Positions 23,422-30,998 of a stretch of DNA of 33,049 nt are shown here, piece after piece (position 1 is the first letter of the stretch; the number at the start of each line of letters is the position of its first letter). The notes under the pieces were generated by a model that saw nothing but the letters and a program-made list of their open reading frames with translations, ran no database searches and was not told the origin of the DNA. The position numbers and the translations under genes were made by a program. The DNA comes from Actinomycetota bacterium (GTDB lineage: Bacteria > Actinomycetota > Acidimicrobiia > Acidimicrobiales > MedAcidi-G1): positions 1-33,049 of the forward strand of contig JACNLA010000043.1 in NCBI GenBank assembly GCA_014381745.1, given 5' to 3'.

Positions 23422-23427
23422 AGCCTA
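23422..23427 (-). promoter_or_regulatory. -10 box of sufC-sufS-sufU (leaderless)
   Basis: TAGGCT on the minus strand ends 6 nt before ATG 23415. A second candidate, GATAAT, overlaps the dyad further upstream. Confidence 0.5.
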
Positions 23428-23439
23428 CGACCCTGTCCC

Positions 23440-23465
23440 ATTATCCCTATGCCCGTAGGAGTAAT
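23440..23465 (-). promoter_or_regulatory. Operator-like dyad upstream of sufC-sufS-sufU
   Basis: On the minus strand: ATTA, CT, CCTA, N6, TAGG, GA, TAAT. It matches the sufD site at 19 of 26 positions with the same arm spacing (ATA-like outer arm, CTCCTA, N6, TAGGG, TAT-like outer arm). It covers the -35 region relative to the TAGGCT box. Confidence 0.6.
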
Positions 23466-23484
23466 TGCCGTGGGAGAAGCACGG

Positions 23485-24099
23485 CTACCAGCCTCTCCTG
23501 ACCCACTCGTCGAGGTTGGGCGACTCGGCTGAGATGCTGGTGTCATCGCCGTGACCGGGCATCACGATTGTGTCCGGATCAAGGGCGGCGAACAGTCGCC
23601 GGTCAATCGACTCGATGATGGTGTCGAAGTCTCCGCCCTCAAAGGTTGTGGCACCGGGGCCACCCGGAAACAGGGTGTCACCCGAGAACACCACCGGCGA
23701 ACCCTCCAGCCTGAAACAGATCGAACCCGGGGTGTGGCCAGGTGTGCAGATGGTGTGGAGGGAGAGGCGACCAACCTTTATGACGGTCTCATCTTCGAGC
23801 AGATAGTCGTAGCTGGGGAGCATTGCGGCATCGGCTGCGGTTACACCAACCTTGTAGCCGGCATCGCGTACAGCCGGCACGGCCTGGATGTGGTCCCAGT
23901 GGCCATGGGTTTCGAGCACGGTTCGCACGTCGAGGGCCCGGCACAACTCCAGGAGCTTCTCGTGTTCGTTGGCGGCGTCCAGCAACACCGACTCGCCGGT
24001 CTGTCGACAGCGGAGGACGAAGACGTTGTTCTCGTACGGCCCGACGACCAGCTTATGGATCTCAGCCTGCGTGTCGCTGTAGTGGAGGGTTGCTGTCAT
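23485..24099 (-). CDS. Metallo-beta-lactamase-fold hydrolase (glyoxalase II-like)
   Basis: 204 aa. Zinc ligands: HGHWDH at 65-70, His in TPGHTPGS, Asp in FSGDTLF and His in VMPGHGDD, a complete dinuclear site. Length and motif order fit small glyoxalase II-like hydrolases; substrate unknown. ATG 24099 begins the fold (TATLHYSDTQAEIHKLVV); the frame is open 12 codons further. A CACAAT lies 6 nt upstream, a weak leaderless -10. It is not clearly part of the suf unit, which has its own promoter. Confidence 0.85.
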   Translation of the reverse strand: MTATLHYSDTQAEIHKLVVGPYENNVFVLRCRQTGESVLLDAANEHEKLLELCRALDVRTVLETHGHWDHIQAVPAVRDAGYKVGVTAADAAMLPSYDYLLEDETVIKVGRLSLHTICTPGHTPGSICFRLEGSPVVFSGDTLFPGGPGATTFEGGDFDTIIESIDRRLFAALDPDTIVMPGHGDDTSISAESPNLDEWVRRGW

Positions 24100-24214
24100 A
24101 GGTCCATTGTGTCGGATGCAGCGGCCCGGAGCCACGCCTGCCGGATGTGGCCGTGCACACGGTCGGCTGGTAGAACAACAGCGTTGGTGACCGAATGACC
24201 AAGGAGCACGTCAG

Positions 24215-25330
24215 GTGAACTTCGCATTCAGTGAGGAACAGGAGCAACTGCGCGAGTTCGTGCGTCAGTTCCTCGAGAACTACTCCCCTGAAACCACTGT
24301 CAGGGAACTCATGGAAACCGAGGACGGTTACGACCCGGAGACCTGGTCCATGATGGCCGAACAACTCGGCCTCCAGAGCCTCATCATCCCCGAGGAACAC
24401 GGCGGGCAGGGCTTCGGTTACGTGGAGTTGACGGTCGTTATGGAAGAGATGGGCAGGGCCCTGCTGTGCGCGCCGTTCTTCTCGACCGTCGTGCTGGCAG
24501 CGAACACCCTCATCCACTCCGGCGACGAGGCCGCAGCAGCCGACATGCTGCCTGGCATCGCCAGCGGCGAGACTATCGGGACGCTGGCATTCACCGAGGA
24601 AAGTGGCCTCTGGGGCGAGGACGGCATCCAGATGTCGGCGGCTCGAGACGGTGACTCCTGGAGCCTCACGGGAACCAAGATGTACGTCCTCGACGGACAT
24701 GTCGCCAACCTGATCCTGGTGGCGGCTCGTACCGACGCCGGTGTATCCCTTTTCAGGGTCGACGCCGACGCCTCGGGTCTCACCCGGACAGCGCTGGCCA
24801 CGATGGATACGACCCGCAAGCAGGCCCGCCTCGACTTCGACAACGTTTCAGGCACCCTCATCGGCACTGACGGTGGCGGATGGGCAGTGCTTGAGAGGGT
24901 CCTTGACCTGGCAGCGGTGGCCCTTGCAGCCGAGCAGGTCGGCGGAGCACAGATCTGTCTGGATACCGCCGTGCAGTACGCCAAGGACCGCGTCCAGTTC
25001 GGGCGCCCGATAGGCAGCTTTCAGGCAATCAAGCACAAGTGCGCCGACATGCTCCTCGAGGTCGAGTCGGCCAAGTCGGCTGCCTACTACGCCGCATGGT
25101 GCGCCGCCGAGCTGAACGACGAGCTGCCGTCGGTGGCGTCGTTGGCCAAGGCCTACTGCTCCGAGGCGTACTTCCACACGACCGCCGAGAACATCCAGAT
25201 CCACGGCGGCATCGGCTTCACATGGGAGCACTCGGCGCACCTCTACTTCAAGCGTGCCAAGAGCTCGGAACTGCTCTTCGGTGACGCCACCTACCACCGC
25301 GAGCTCCTGGCCCAGCGCATAGGCATCTGA
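24215..25330 (+). CDS. Acyl-CoA dehydrogenase
   Basis: 371 aa flavoprotein with the three usual domains. Helical N domain (NFAFSEEQEQLREFVRQFLE), beta domain with GTLAFTEESGLWG and LTGTKMYVLDG (FAD contact region), and the C-terminal four-helix domain with YAKDRVQFGRPIGSFQAIKH and HGGIGFTWEHSAHLYFKRAKSS. It oxidises an acyl-CoA to the enoyl-CoA. Chain length cannot be assigned; the WEHxAHLYxKRA ending is common in actinobacterial steroid or branched-chain side-chain ACADs as well as fatty-acid ones. GTG 24215 has AAGGAG 9 nt upstream. No partner genes nearby. Confidence 0.9.
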   Translation: MNFAFSEEQEQLREFVRQFLENYSPETTVRELMETEDGYDPETWSMMAEQLGLQSLIIPEEHGGQGFGYVELTVVMEEMGRALLCAPFFSTVVLAANTLIHSGDEAAAADMLPGIASGETIGTLAFTEESGLWGEDGIQMSAARDGDSWSLTGTKMYVLDGHVANLILVAARTDAGVSLFRVDADASGLTRTALATMDTTRKQARLDFDNVSGTLIGTDGGGWAVLERVLDLAAVALAAEQVGGAQICLDTAVQYAKDRVQFGRPIGSFQAIKHKCADMLLEVESAKSAAYYAAWCAAELNDELPSVASLAKAYCSEAYFHTTAENIQIHGGIGFTWEHSAHLYFKRAKSSELLFGDATYHRELLAQRIGI

Positions 25331-25372
25331 GAACTGAACCTCTGAGGGCTCCCGGGCTGGCATGATCAGGCG

Positions 25373-25834
25373 GTGACCTGGCTCTTTTTGATAGTCGGCC
25401 TTCTGCTCGTTGTTGCAGTCGGCTTTGTTGCCGTCGGATCGGCAGTCGGTCGTCTTGAGGCAACCGTTCCACCTGCGGTCTTCGAGGTGGAAGATGTCGT
25501 CGACTGGGTCGCCGAGCGTCTGCCAGACGAGGCTGCGGGGCAGCTCAGCCGCACGAACGTGGTGACGATTGTGGGCTGGTATCTGGACTACTTCAGGTCT
25601 GTGGGTCTTGCCACCGAACATGGCCAGGAACTAGGTGAGGCCGCCATTGATGCTGAAGCAGGGCGAGTGGTGGCACACCTCGGCGACGCTCTCGACTCCC
25701 TCGTTGCCCGAGGCATGGAGGAGCCGGAGCCACTTGAGGCCATCTCGGTTGCTGTGGTCGTAGACCTGCTCGGCGTGTACATGGTTGAGATGGGTGCGGT
25801 CGGTGGGGCCGCTGGATCTGAGGGTGGCGGGTAA
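25373..25834 (+). CDS. Hypothetical membrane-anchored protein
   Basis: 153 aa, family not recognised. Residues 3-26 form a strong hydrophobic helix (LFLIVGLLLVVAVGFVAVGS), probably an uncleaved signal anchor. The rest is acidic: VFEVEDVVDWVAERLPDEAAGQL, a middle stretch with LDYFRSVGLA, and a C-terminal hydrophobic helix (ISVAVVVDLLGVYMVEMGAV). GTG 25373 has CATGAT 6 nt upstream, a possible weak -10. The TAA stop forms part of the -10 box of the next gene. Confidence 0.65.
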   Translation: MTWLFLIVGLLLVVAVGFVAVGSAVGRLEATVPPAVFEVEDVVDWVAERLPDEAAGQLSRTNVVTIVGWYLDYFRSVGLATEHGQELGEAAIDAEAGRVVAHLGDALDSLVARGMEEPEPLEAISVAVVVDLLGVYMVEMGAVGGAAGSEGGG

Positions 25835-25837
25835 CGT
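25832..25837 (+). promoter_or_regulatory. -10 box of the GDP-fucose synthase gene (leaderless)
   Basis: TAACGT uses the TAA stop of the preceding gene and ends 6 nt before ATG 25844. Confidence 0.5.
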
Positions 25838-25843
25838 CGCTTC

Positions 25844-26794
25844 ATGATCGACCGCGACGCACCGGTCTTTGTGGCCGGACACCGGGGGCTGGTCGGCTCG
25901 GCTGTTGTCAGGCGATTGGGTGCGGCCGGATTCAGTGACCTGCGAACGGTCGGCCGGGAGGAACTCGACCTACGCGACCAGGCCGCTGTCGAAGCCTGGT
26001 TCAGGGCCGAGGAACCCCGCTACGTGTTTCTCGTAGCTGGCACCGTCGGCGGAATCCAGGCAAACAGGACACGGCCCGCTGAGTTCCTCTACGACAACCT
26101 GATGATCCACGGCACCGTCGTGCATGCCAGCCATCTCGTAGGCGTGACAAAGCTGCTCTACCTGGGGAGTTCGTGCATCTACCCCCGCCTCGCTGATCAG
26201 CCGATCGTGGAAGAGGCACTACTTGAGGGCCCTCTTGAACCCACCAACGAGGGCTACGCCCTTGCAAAAATCGCCGGCATCAAGCTCTGCGAGAGCTACC
26301 GCCGCCAGTACGGCTCAGACTTCGTGTCGGCCATGCCCACCAACCTCTACGGTCCCGGCGACAACTTTGACCTTGACAGCGGCCACGTTCTTCCTGCACT
26401 GATGCGCCGCTTCCATGAGGCACACGAGGCCGGCGCGGGGGAGGTGCCAATCTGGGGTACCGGTTCGGCACGCAGAGAGTTCCTCCACGTAGATGACCTC
26501 GCCGACGCCTGCCTTCACATAATGGACAACTACTCGGGGGCCGGGCACCTCAACGTTGGAACCGGTGTCGACATCTCCATCAGGGAACTGGCCGAGATGA
26601 TCCGCGACCTCGTCCACCCTGCGGCGGAGTTGGTCTTTGATGCCACTAAGCCAGATGGAACGCCCCGGAAGGTGCTTGACGTGTCCAAGTTGACAGATCT
26701 GGGTTGGATCGCCGACACCCCACTCGACGACGGGCTGGTTTCAACCTACGAGTGGTTCAGGCAGGCCATGGCGGACGGCACAGCACGACTTTGA
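25844..26794 (+). CDS. fcl: GDP-L-fucose synthase-like NAD(P)-dependent epimerase/reductase
   Basis: 316 aa short-chain dehydrogenase of the extended class. Cofactor motif GHRGLVGS at 12-19, LVAGTVGGIQANRTRPAEFLYDN, Ser110 in YLGSSCIYPR, and Tyr138/Lys142 in EGYALAKIAG. The MPTNLYGPGDNFDLDSGHVLPAL and REFLHVDDLADACL stretches are characteristic of Fcl/WcaG, which converts GDP-4-keto-6-deoxymannose to GDP-L-fucose for surface polysaccharides. No gmd gene is adjacent, so the exact sugar is inferred from similarity only. Confidence 0.9.
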   Translation: MIDRDAPVFVAGHRGLVGSAVVRRLGAAGFSDLRTVGREELDLRDQAAVEAWFRAEEPRYVFLVAGTVGGIQANRTRPAEFLYDNLMIHGTVVHASHLVGVTKLLYLGSSCIYPRLADQPIVEEALLEGPLEPTNEGYALAKIAGIKLCESYRRQYGSDFVSAMPTNLYGPGDNFDLDSGHVLPALMRRFHEAHEAGAGEVPIWGTGSARREFLHVDDLADACLHIMDNYSGAGHLNVGTGVDISIRELAEMIRDLVHPAAELVFDATKPDGTPRKVLDVSKLTDLGWIADTPLDDGLVSTYEWFRQAMADGTARL

Positions 26795-26803
26795 GGTCCG
26801 CCC

Positions 26804-27391
26804 CTACTGTTGCTTTGTCTTGCCGGCGGCCTTCTGGGCCTTCTTCCACTCACGAACCGTGGCCAGGGCCTCGGGCCCGTTGATGTCGGCGACAGATCTG
26901 GGTGTGTCATCGGCGAATGGTCCGGCTGCCTCCTGCCATCCGTCGGGCTTCACACCCATGCGTTTGGCCAGCACGGCGGTAAAGATCATGGCCTTCTCGT
27001 CGCCGTAACCGGGAAGGGCAACCAGACGCCTGCGCAACTCGGCTCCGGACCCGGCGGTTTCCCAGAGGCGGGCAGCGTCGCCGTCGTAGTTGTCTACGAC
27101 GTGTTGGCACAGCGCCTGAATGCGCTTGGCCATCGACCCTGGAAAGCGGTGCACAGCAGGCTTGGCCCGACAGGTGGCGTCGAGCTTGTCGGGGTCCATG
27201 GCCGCCACCGTGGCGGCATCGAGTGACCCAAGCCGATCAAGCAGGGTCGCGGGACCGCGAAACGCCCATTCCATCGGAACCTGCTGGTCCAGGAGCATGC
27301 CGATGAGCAGCGCCAGAGGGTCGGTGTTGAGGAGGCCGTCGGCATCCGGGTCGCCGGTGACGGCGAGCGTTCCTGTGAGTGGTGGTGTCAT
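26804..27391 (-). CDS. HhH-GPD superfamily protein (putative base-excision DNA glycosylase)
   Basis: 195 aa. A helix-hairpin-helix is visible as LVALPGYGDEKAMIFTAVLAKRMG, after LLIGMLLDQQVPMEWAFRGPATLLDRLG, which matches the helical HhH-GPD fold. It lacks the four-cysteine Fe-S motif of EndoIII/MutY, and no lysine is obvious at the usual catalytic place in the hairpin, so activity is uncertain. A similar family is widespread in actinobacteria and described as uncharacterised HhH-GPD. ATG 27391 has TAGGTT 6 nt upstream. Confidence 0.8.
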   Translation of the reverse strand: MTPPLTGTLAVTGDPDADGLLNTDPLALLIGMLLDQQVPMEWAFRGPATLLDRLGSLDAATVAAMDPDKLDATCRAKPAVHRFPGSMAKRIQALCQHVVDNYDGDAARLWETAGSGAELRRRLVALPGYGDEKAMIFTAVLAKRMGVKPDGWQEAAGPFADDTPRSVADINGPEALATVREWKKAQKAAGKTKQQ

Positions 27392-27397
27392 CTGGGG

Positions 27398-27403
27398 AAC
27401 CTA
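27398..27403 (-). promoter_or_regulatory. -10 box of the HhH-GPD gene built on the aceE stop codon
   Basis: TAGGTT on the minus strand: TAG is the aceE stop (27401-27403), and the box ends 6 nt before ATG 27391. Confidence 0.5.
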
Positions 27404-30160
27404 CTTCTCGGAGCGTCCGATGCCGTGTCCCGTGGCCGGTACCGAGTCGTGGCGCCCGGGGTCGGGAAGATCAACGTCGATTCCGTGGAGGGCTATCGCC
27501 TCAGCTACAACCGATGATTCGACAGCGCCCGTCTCGGCGAGGGCAGACAGGACGGCGACGACCACATGACCGGCATCGACCTCGAAGAAGCGGCGCAGGG
27601 CCTCGCGGGTGTCGCTGCGTCCGAAGCCGTCGGTTCCAAGAACGTGGAATGGCCTTGGAACCCATCTGGAAACCTGGTCGGGGACGGCCTTCATGAAATC
27701 TGTAACCGCAACCACAGGTCCGTCACCGTCAGCTAGCAGCCTCGTCACCAACGGGTCGACCCGGTCACCTTGTGGGTGTAGGCGGTTGTGGCGCTCGACC
27801 TCGAGAGCCTGTTCGCGAAGTCTCTTGTACGAGGTAGCGCTCCACAGGTCGACGCCGACACCCCAGCGGTCCGCCAGCTCCTCAGCAGCAGTCATTGCCG
27901 CAAGGTGGGCTGGCCCGGAGAACAGAAGCGTCGCCGAAATGGGTCGTTCCGGTGCATCGGTCATCTTGTAGAGGCCGGCGACGATGTCGGCAGGGGTGAC
28001 GTGGTCGGGACGCGGAGGCATCACGTGGGGCTCGTTGTAGACCGTCACGTAGTAGAAGATGTCCTCGTTGGCCTCAGGGTCCTCGTTGCCGTACATGCGC
28101 TGCAGCCCGTCGTCGACGATGGCCGCCAACTCGTAGGCGAACGCAGGGTCGTATGACTGGCATGCGGGAACGGTCGACGAGAGAACATGGCTATGGCCGT
28201 CAAGGTGCTGGAGACCCTCGCCGGCGAGGGTGGTGCGGCCGGCAGTGGCACCCATGAGGAAGCCGCGGGCCCTGGAGTCGGCAGCTGACCAGATGAGGTC
28301 GCCGACACGCTGGAAGCCGAACATGGAGTAGAAGGTGAAGAACGGAACCATCGGCACGCCCAGGTTGGCGTAGCTGGTGCCGGCAGCGATGAAGCTGGAA
28401 AGCGAGCCGGGCTCCGTGATTCCCTCTTCGAGGATCTGCCCGTCGGTGTCCTCGCTGTAGGAAAGCAGGAGCTCATGGTCGACTGGCTCGTAGAGCTGCC
28501 CGAAAGGTGCATAGATGCCGAACTCGCGAAACAGCGAGTCCATGCCGAAGGTACGTGCCTCGTCGGGAACAATGGGAACCACCCTCGGGCCAAAGGAGTC
28601 GTCTCGCAGAAGGTCGCGTAGAAGGCTGGTGAGAGCCATGGTGGTTGAGACCTCGCGTCCTTCGGACCCCTTTGAGAGGCCCATGAATACCGACGGGTCG
28701 GGCAGGGTCGCAGGGCGGCGGTTGCGTATCCGCCGCTTGGGAACGCTGCCGCCCAGGGCCTGGCGACGCTGCATCATGTACTCGAACTCGGGGCTTCCCT
28801 CGGCGGGTCTGAAGTAGGGCGCCCGGTCTTCCTGGAGGGCCGATTCGGGAATCTCCTCTTCGAGGTGGAGGCGTTCACGCAGGTCGAGAATCTGGGACGA
28901 GGTCATCTTCTTGATCTGGTGCGTGGCGTTGCGGGCCTCGAAGCCTTCGCCCAAGGTCCAGCCCTTGATGGTCTTGGCAAGGATCACCGTGGGGGCTTCG
29001 TTTTCCTCGGTGGCTGCCCGGTACGCGGCGAAGACCTTCTGGTAGTCATGGCCGCCACGGGGAAGGTCGCCGAGCTCGTTATCGCTGAGGTGGTCGACCA
29101 TGGCACGTAGGCGGGGGTCAGGGCCAAAGAAGTGCTCGCGTACGTAGTCGCCGCCTTCGACGGCCAGGCGCTGGTACTCGCCGTCGACGGTGGTGTTGAA
29201 CTTGTTGAGCAGAACCCCTTCCAGATCCTTTTGGATGAGCTCGTCCCATGCTGATCCCCAGATGACCTTGATCACGTTCCAGCCGGCGCCCCGAAAGACA
29301 CCTTCGAGCTCTTGAATGATCTGGCCATTACCGCGGACTGGGCCGTCGAGGCGCTGAAGGTTGCAGTTGACGATCCAGATGAGGTTGCCGAGGCCCGAGC
29401 GGCCGGCGAGGGAGATGGCACCGAGGGTTTCGGGCTCGTCGCACTCACCGTCACCGAGAAATGAGAAGATTCGTGATCGGGAGGTGTCATCGATGTGGCG
29501 GTGTTCGAGGTACTTGTTGAAGCGTGCGTGGTAGATGGAGTTGATGGGGCCAAGACCCATTGAGACCGTCGGGTACTCCCAGAAGTCGGGCATGAGACGC
29601 GGATGCGGATAACTGGATAGGCCCTTGCCTGAGATCTCCATGCGGAACCTGTCCAGGTGGTGGTCCTCGAGACGGCGTTCGAGGTAGGCCCTGGCGTAGA
29701 CGCCGGGTGCAGCGTGACCCTGGAAGTAGATGTGGTCGCCGGGTTGGCCGTCGTCCTTGCCGCGGAAAAACCAGTTGAAGCCAACTTCGTAGAGCGATGC
29801 CGAGGAGGCGAAGGTGGAGAGGTGGCCGCCGATGCCGTCGGAGGTCTTGTTGGCATTAATGACCATGGCTGCGGCGTTCCATCGGATGAATGCACGTATC
29901 CGGCGCTCGATGTGCTCGTCGCCGGGGAACCACGGCTGATCGGCCGTGGCGATGGTGTTCACGTACGGCGTCCAGGTGGGCGGGGCGTTTCCGACGTTCA
30001 GCTCGCCGGCACGTTCCATCAGGCGGGCCAGCATGAAGCGTGCCCGGGAACGCCCGGCCCGGTCCACGAGGGCGTCAAAGGAGTCGATCCATTCCCGGGT
30101 CTCTTCCGGGTCGCCGTCTGGAAGTTGGTGGGTGAAACCGTCGATCACGTCAATGATCAT
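27401..30160 (-). CDS. aceE: Pyruvate dehydrogenase E1, homodimeric type
   Basis: 919 aa, the single-chain AceE form used by actinobacteria and enterics. Thiamine diphosphate motif GDGECDEPE (starting at 236) through NCNLQRLDGPVRGNGQ (265 onward); catalytic-site histidine region YFQGHAAPGVYARAYLE; C-terminal transketolase-like half with EEGITEPGS. It decarboxylates pyruvate and passes the acetyl group to a lipoyl E2; no E2 or E3 genes are in the window, as is common for actinobacterial aceE. ATG 30160 is preferred; an in-frame start at 30187 would add nine residues. Confidence 0.96.
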   Translation of the reverse strand: MIIDVIDGFTHQLPDGDPEETREWIDSFDALVDRAGRSRARFMLARLMERAGELNVGNAPPTWTPYVNTIATADQPWFPGDEHIERRIRAFIRWNAAAMVINANKTSDGIGGHLSTFASSASLYEVGFNWFFRGKDDGQPGDHIYFQGHAAPGVYARAYLERRLEDHHLDRFRMEISGKGLSSYPHPRLMPDFWEYPTVSMGLGPINSIYHARFNKYLEHRHIDDTSRSRIFSFLGDGECDEPETLGAISLAGRSGLGNLIWIVNCNLQRLDGPVRGNGQIIQELEGVFRGAGWNVIKVIWGSAWDELIQKDLEGVLLNKFNTTVDGEYQRLAVEGGDYVREHFFGPDPRLRAMVDHLSDNELGDLPRGGHDYQKVFAAYRAATEENEAPTVILAKTIKGWTLGEGFEARNATHQIKKMTSSQILDLRERLHLEEEIPESALQEDRAPYFRPAEGSPEFEYMMQRRQALGGSVPKRRIRNRRPATLPDPSVFMGLSKGSEGREVSTTMALTSLLRDLLRDDSFGPRVVPIVPDEARTFGMDSLFREFGIYAPFGQLYEPVDHELLLSYSEDTDGQILEEGITEPGSLSSFIAAGTSYANLGVPMVPFFTFYSMFGFQRVGDLIWSAADSRARGFLMGATAGRTTLAGEGLQHLDGHSHVLSSTVPACQSYDPAFAYELAAIVDDGLQRMYGNEDPEANEDIFYYVTVYNEPHVMPPRPDHVTPADIVAGLYKMTDAPERPISATLLFSGPAHLAAMTAAEELADRWGVGVDLWSATSYKRLREQALEVERHNRLHPQGDRVDPLVTRLLADGDGPVVAVTDFMKAVPDQVSRWVPRPFHVLGTDGFGRSDTREALRRFFEVDAGHVVVAVLSALAETGAVESSVVAEAIALHGIDVDLPDPGRHDSVPATGHGIGRSEK

Positions 30161-30219
30161 GCCAGCACCGGCATGACACCGCACCACGACAGGTCAGCGG
30201 TTGGCTGGGCCGTCCCGGT

Positions 30220-30225
30220 TAGTGT
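30220..30225 (+). promoter_or_regulatory. -10 box of rnhA (leaderless)
   Basis: TAGTGT ends 8 nt before ATG 30234; it sets this start over the in-frame GTG-like start at 30201. Confidence 0.55.
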
Positions 30226-30233
30226 CGCCGCCG

Positions 30234-30677
30234 ATGTCTCAGCCGACCACCACCGTGTACACCGACGGCGCCTGTTCGGGAAACCCGGGACCCGGTGGGT
30301 GGGCCTGGGTGGTTCCCGACGGGCCGTACGCCGCCGGATTCGACCCGGGGACCACGAACCAGCGCATGGAGCTGATGGCGACGCTTGAGGCGATGCGGTC
30401 CCTTGAGGGTCCGCTTCACGTGGTCAGCGACTCGACGTACGTTGTCCACTGCTTCCGGGACCGCTGGTGGGAGGGATGGTTGCGTCGGAGCTGGAAGAAC
30501 AGCCAGCGAAAGGACGTGGCGAACCGCGATATCTGGGAACCTCTGATCGAGCTCTACCGGGAGCGTGGCGACGTGACCTTTGAGTGGGTGAAGGGCCACT
30601 CAGGTGACAGGTGGAATGACGAAGCTGACCGGTTGGCTGTTGAAGCCGGGTCGCTCCAGGCCGACCTGCGGGGCTGA
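30234..30677 (+). CDS. rnhA: Ribonuclease HI
   Basis: 147 aa. The four acidic catalytic residues are in place: Asp11 in YTDGACSGNPGPGGWAW, Glu46 in TNQRMELMA, Asp66 in VVSDSTYVV and Asp132 in the WNDEADRLAVE segment; the basic handle (WLRRSWKNSQRKDV) and the KGHSGD histidine loop are also seen. It cleaves RNA in RNA-DNA hybrids. It is divergent from aceE with 73 nt between the starts. Confidence 0.96.
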   Translation: MSQPTTTVYTDGACSGNPGPGGWAWVVPDGPYAAGFDPGTTNQRMELMATLEAMRSLEGPLHVVSDSTYVVHCFRDRWWEGWLRRSWKNSQRKDVANRDIWEPLIELYRERGDVTFEWVKGHSGDRWNDEADRLAVEAGSLQADLRG

Positions 30678-30734
30678 GGGACTGCGTCGGGTTCGGGGTC
30701 CGGCGGGTGCGTGCACCGGTGGTGCCGGAAGGCG

Positions 30735-30740
30735 TAAGGT
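30735..30740 (+). promoter_or_regulatory. -10 box of the structured intergenic element
   Basis: TAAGGT, 58 nt after the rnhA stop. Initiation would fall near 30747, just before the anti-16S sequence at 30753. -35 not evident. Confidence 0.4.
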
Positions 30741-30957
30741 CTGGACACCGAAAGAAGGGAGGTGGTCCAGATTAGTAGCAGATCTTGTGGGACTTCGGAG
30801 GTGGGCGGCCGCTAGGCGGCGCTGGACCACCCGGCGATAACACGCCGACCACCCCCGGACACCGATCGTCGACACTGGTCCCCGTCGACGCGACAGGTCG
30901 GATCCGGGAATACCAGAACAGTATCTATGGCGTGAGGGCGTGCTTTGGCACGCCCTC
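30741..30957 (+). ncRNA. Possible small RNA or structured leader with 16S-complementary 5' region
   Basis: This 321-nt gap (30678-30998) has no convincing long gene. From a TAAGGT box it holds AGAAGGGAGGTGGTCCAG (30753-30770), which could pair over 18 nt, counting two G-U pairs, with the 16S rRNA 3' end expected for actinobacteria. Ten bases of it (30761-30770) are perfectly complementary to 30822-30831, closing a large hairpin that would hide the site. A second GGAGGTGG lies at 30798-30805. The segment ends with a strong hairpin at 30934-30957. It could be a regulatory RNA, a leader of the 67-aa gene, or carry a 14-codon frame starting with ATT at 30771 (ISSRSCGTSEVGGR, stop 30813-30815). 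I do not recognise the family. Confidence 0.4.
30934..30957 (+). terminator. Strong hairpin, terminator-like
   Basis: GAGGGCGTGC-TTTG-GCACGCCCTC, a perfect 10-bp stem with a 4-nt loop. No T run follows, but it sits just before the promoter of the 67-aa gene and would end the upstream RNA. Confidence 0.6.
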
Positions 30958-30984
30958 CGTCATGTTCACGGCCGGGTCAGTCGC

Positions 30985-30990
30985 TAGCCT
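30985..30990 (+). promoter_or_regulatory. -10 box of the 67-aa gene (leaderless)
   Basis: TAGCCT ends 8 nt before ATG 30999. Confidence 0.55.
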
Positions 30991-30998
30991 CGGCCTAC

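Noticed and set aside
30771-30815. A 14-codon gene starting with ATT behind the strong anti-16S site
   Set aside because: ATT starts are rare and the peptide is unrecognised; kept only as a possibility within the RNA element entry.
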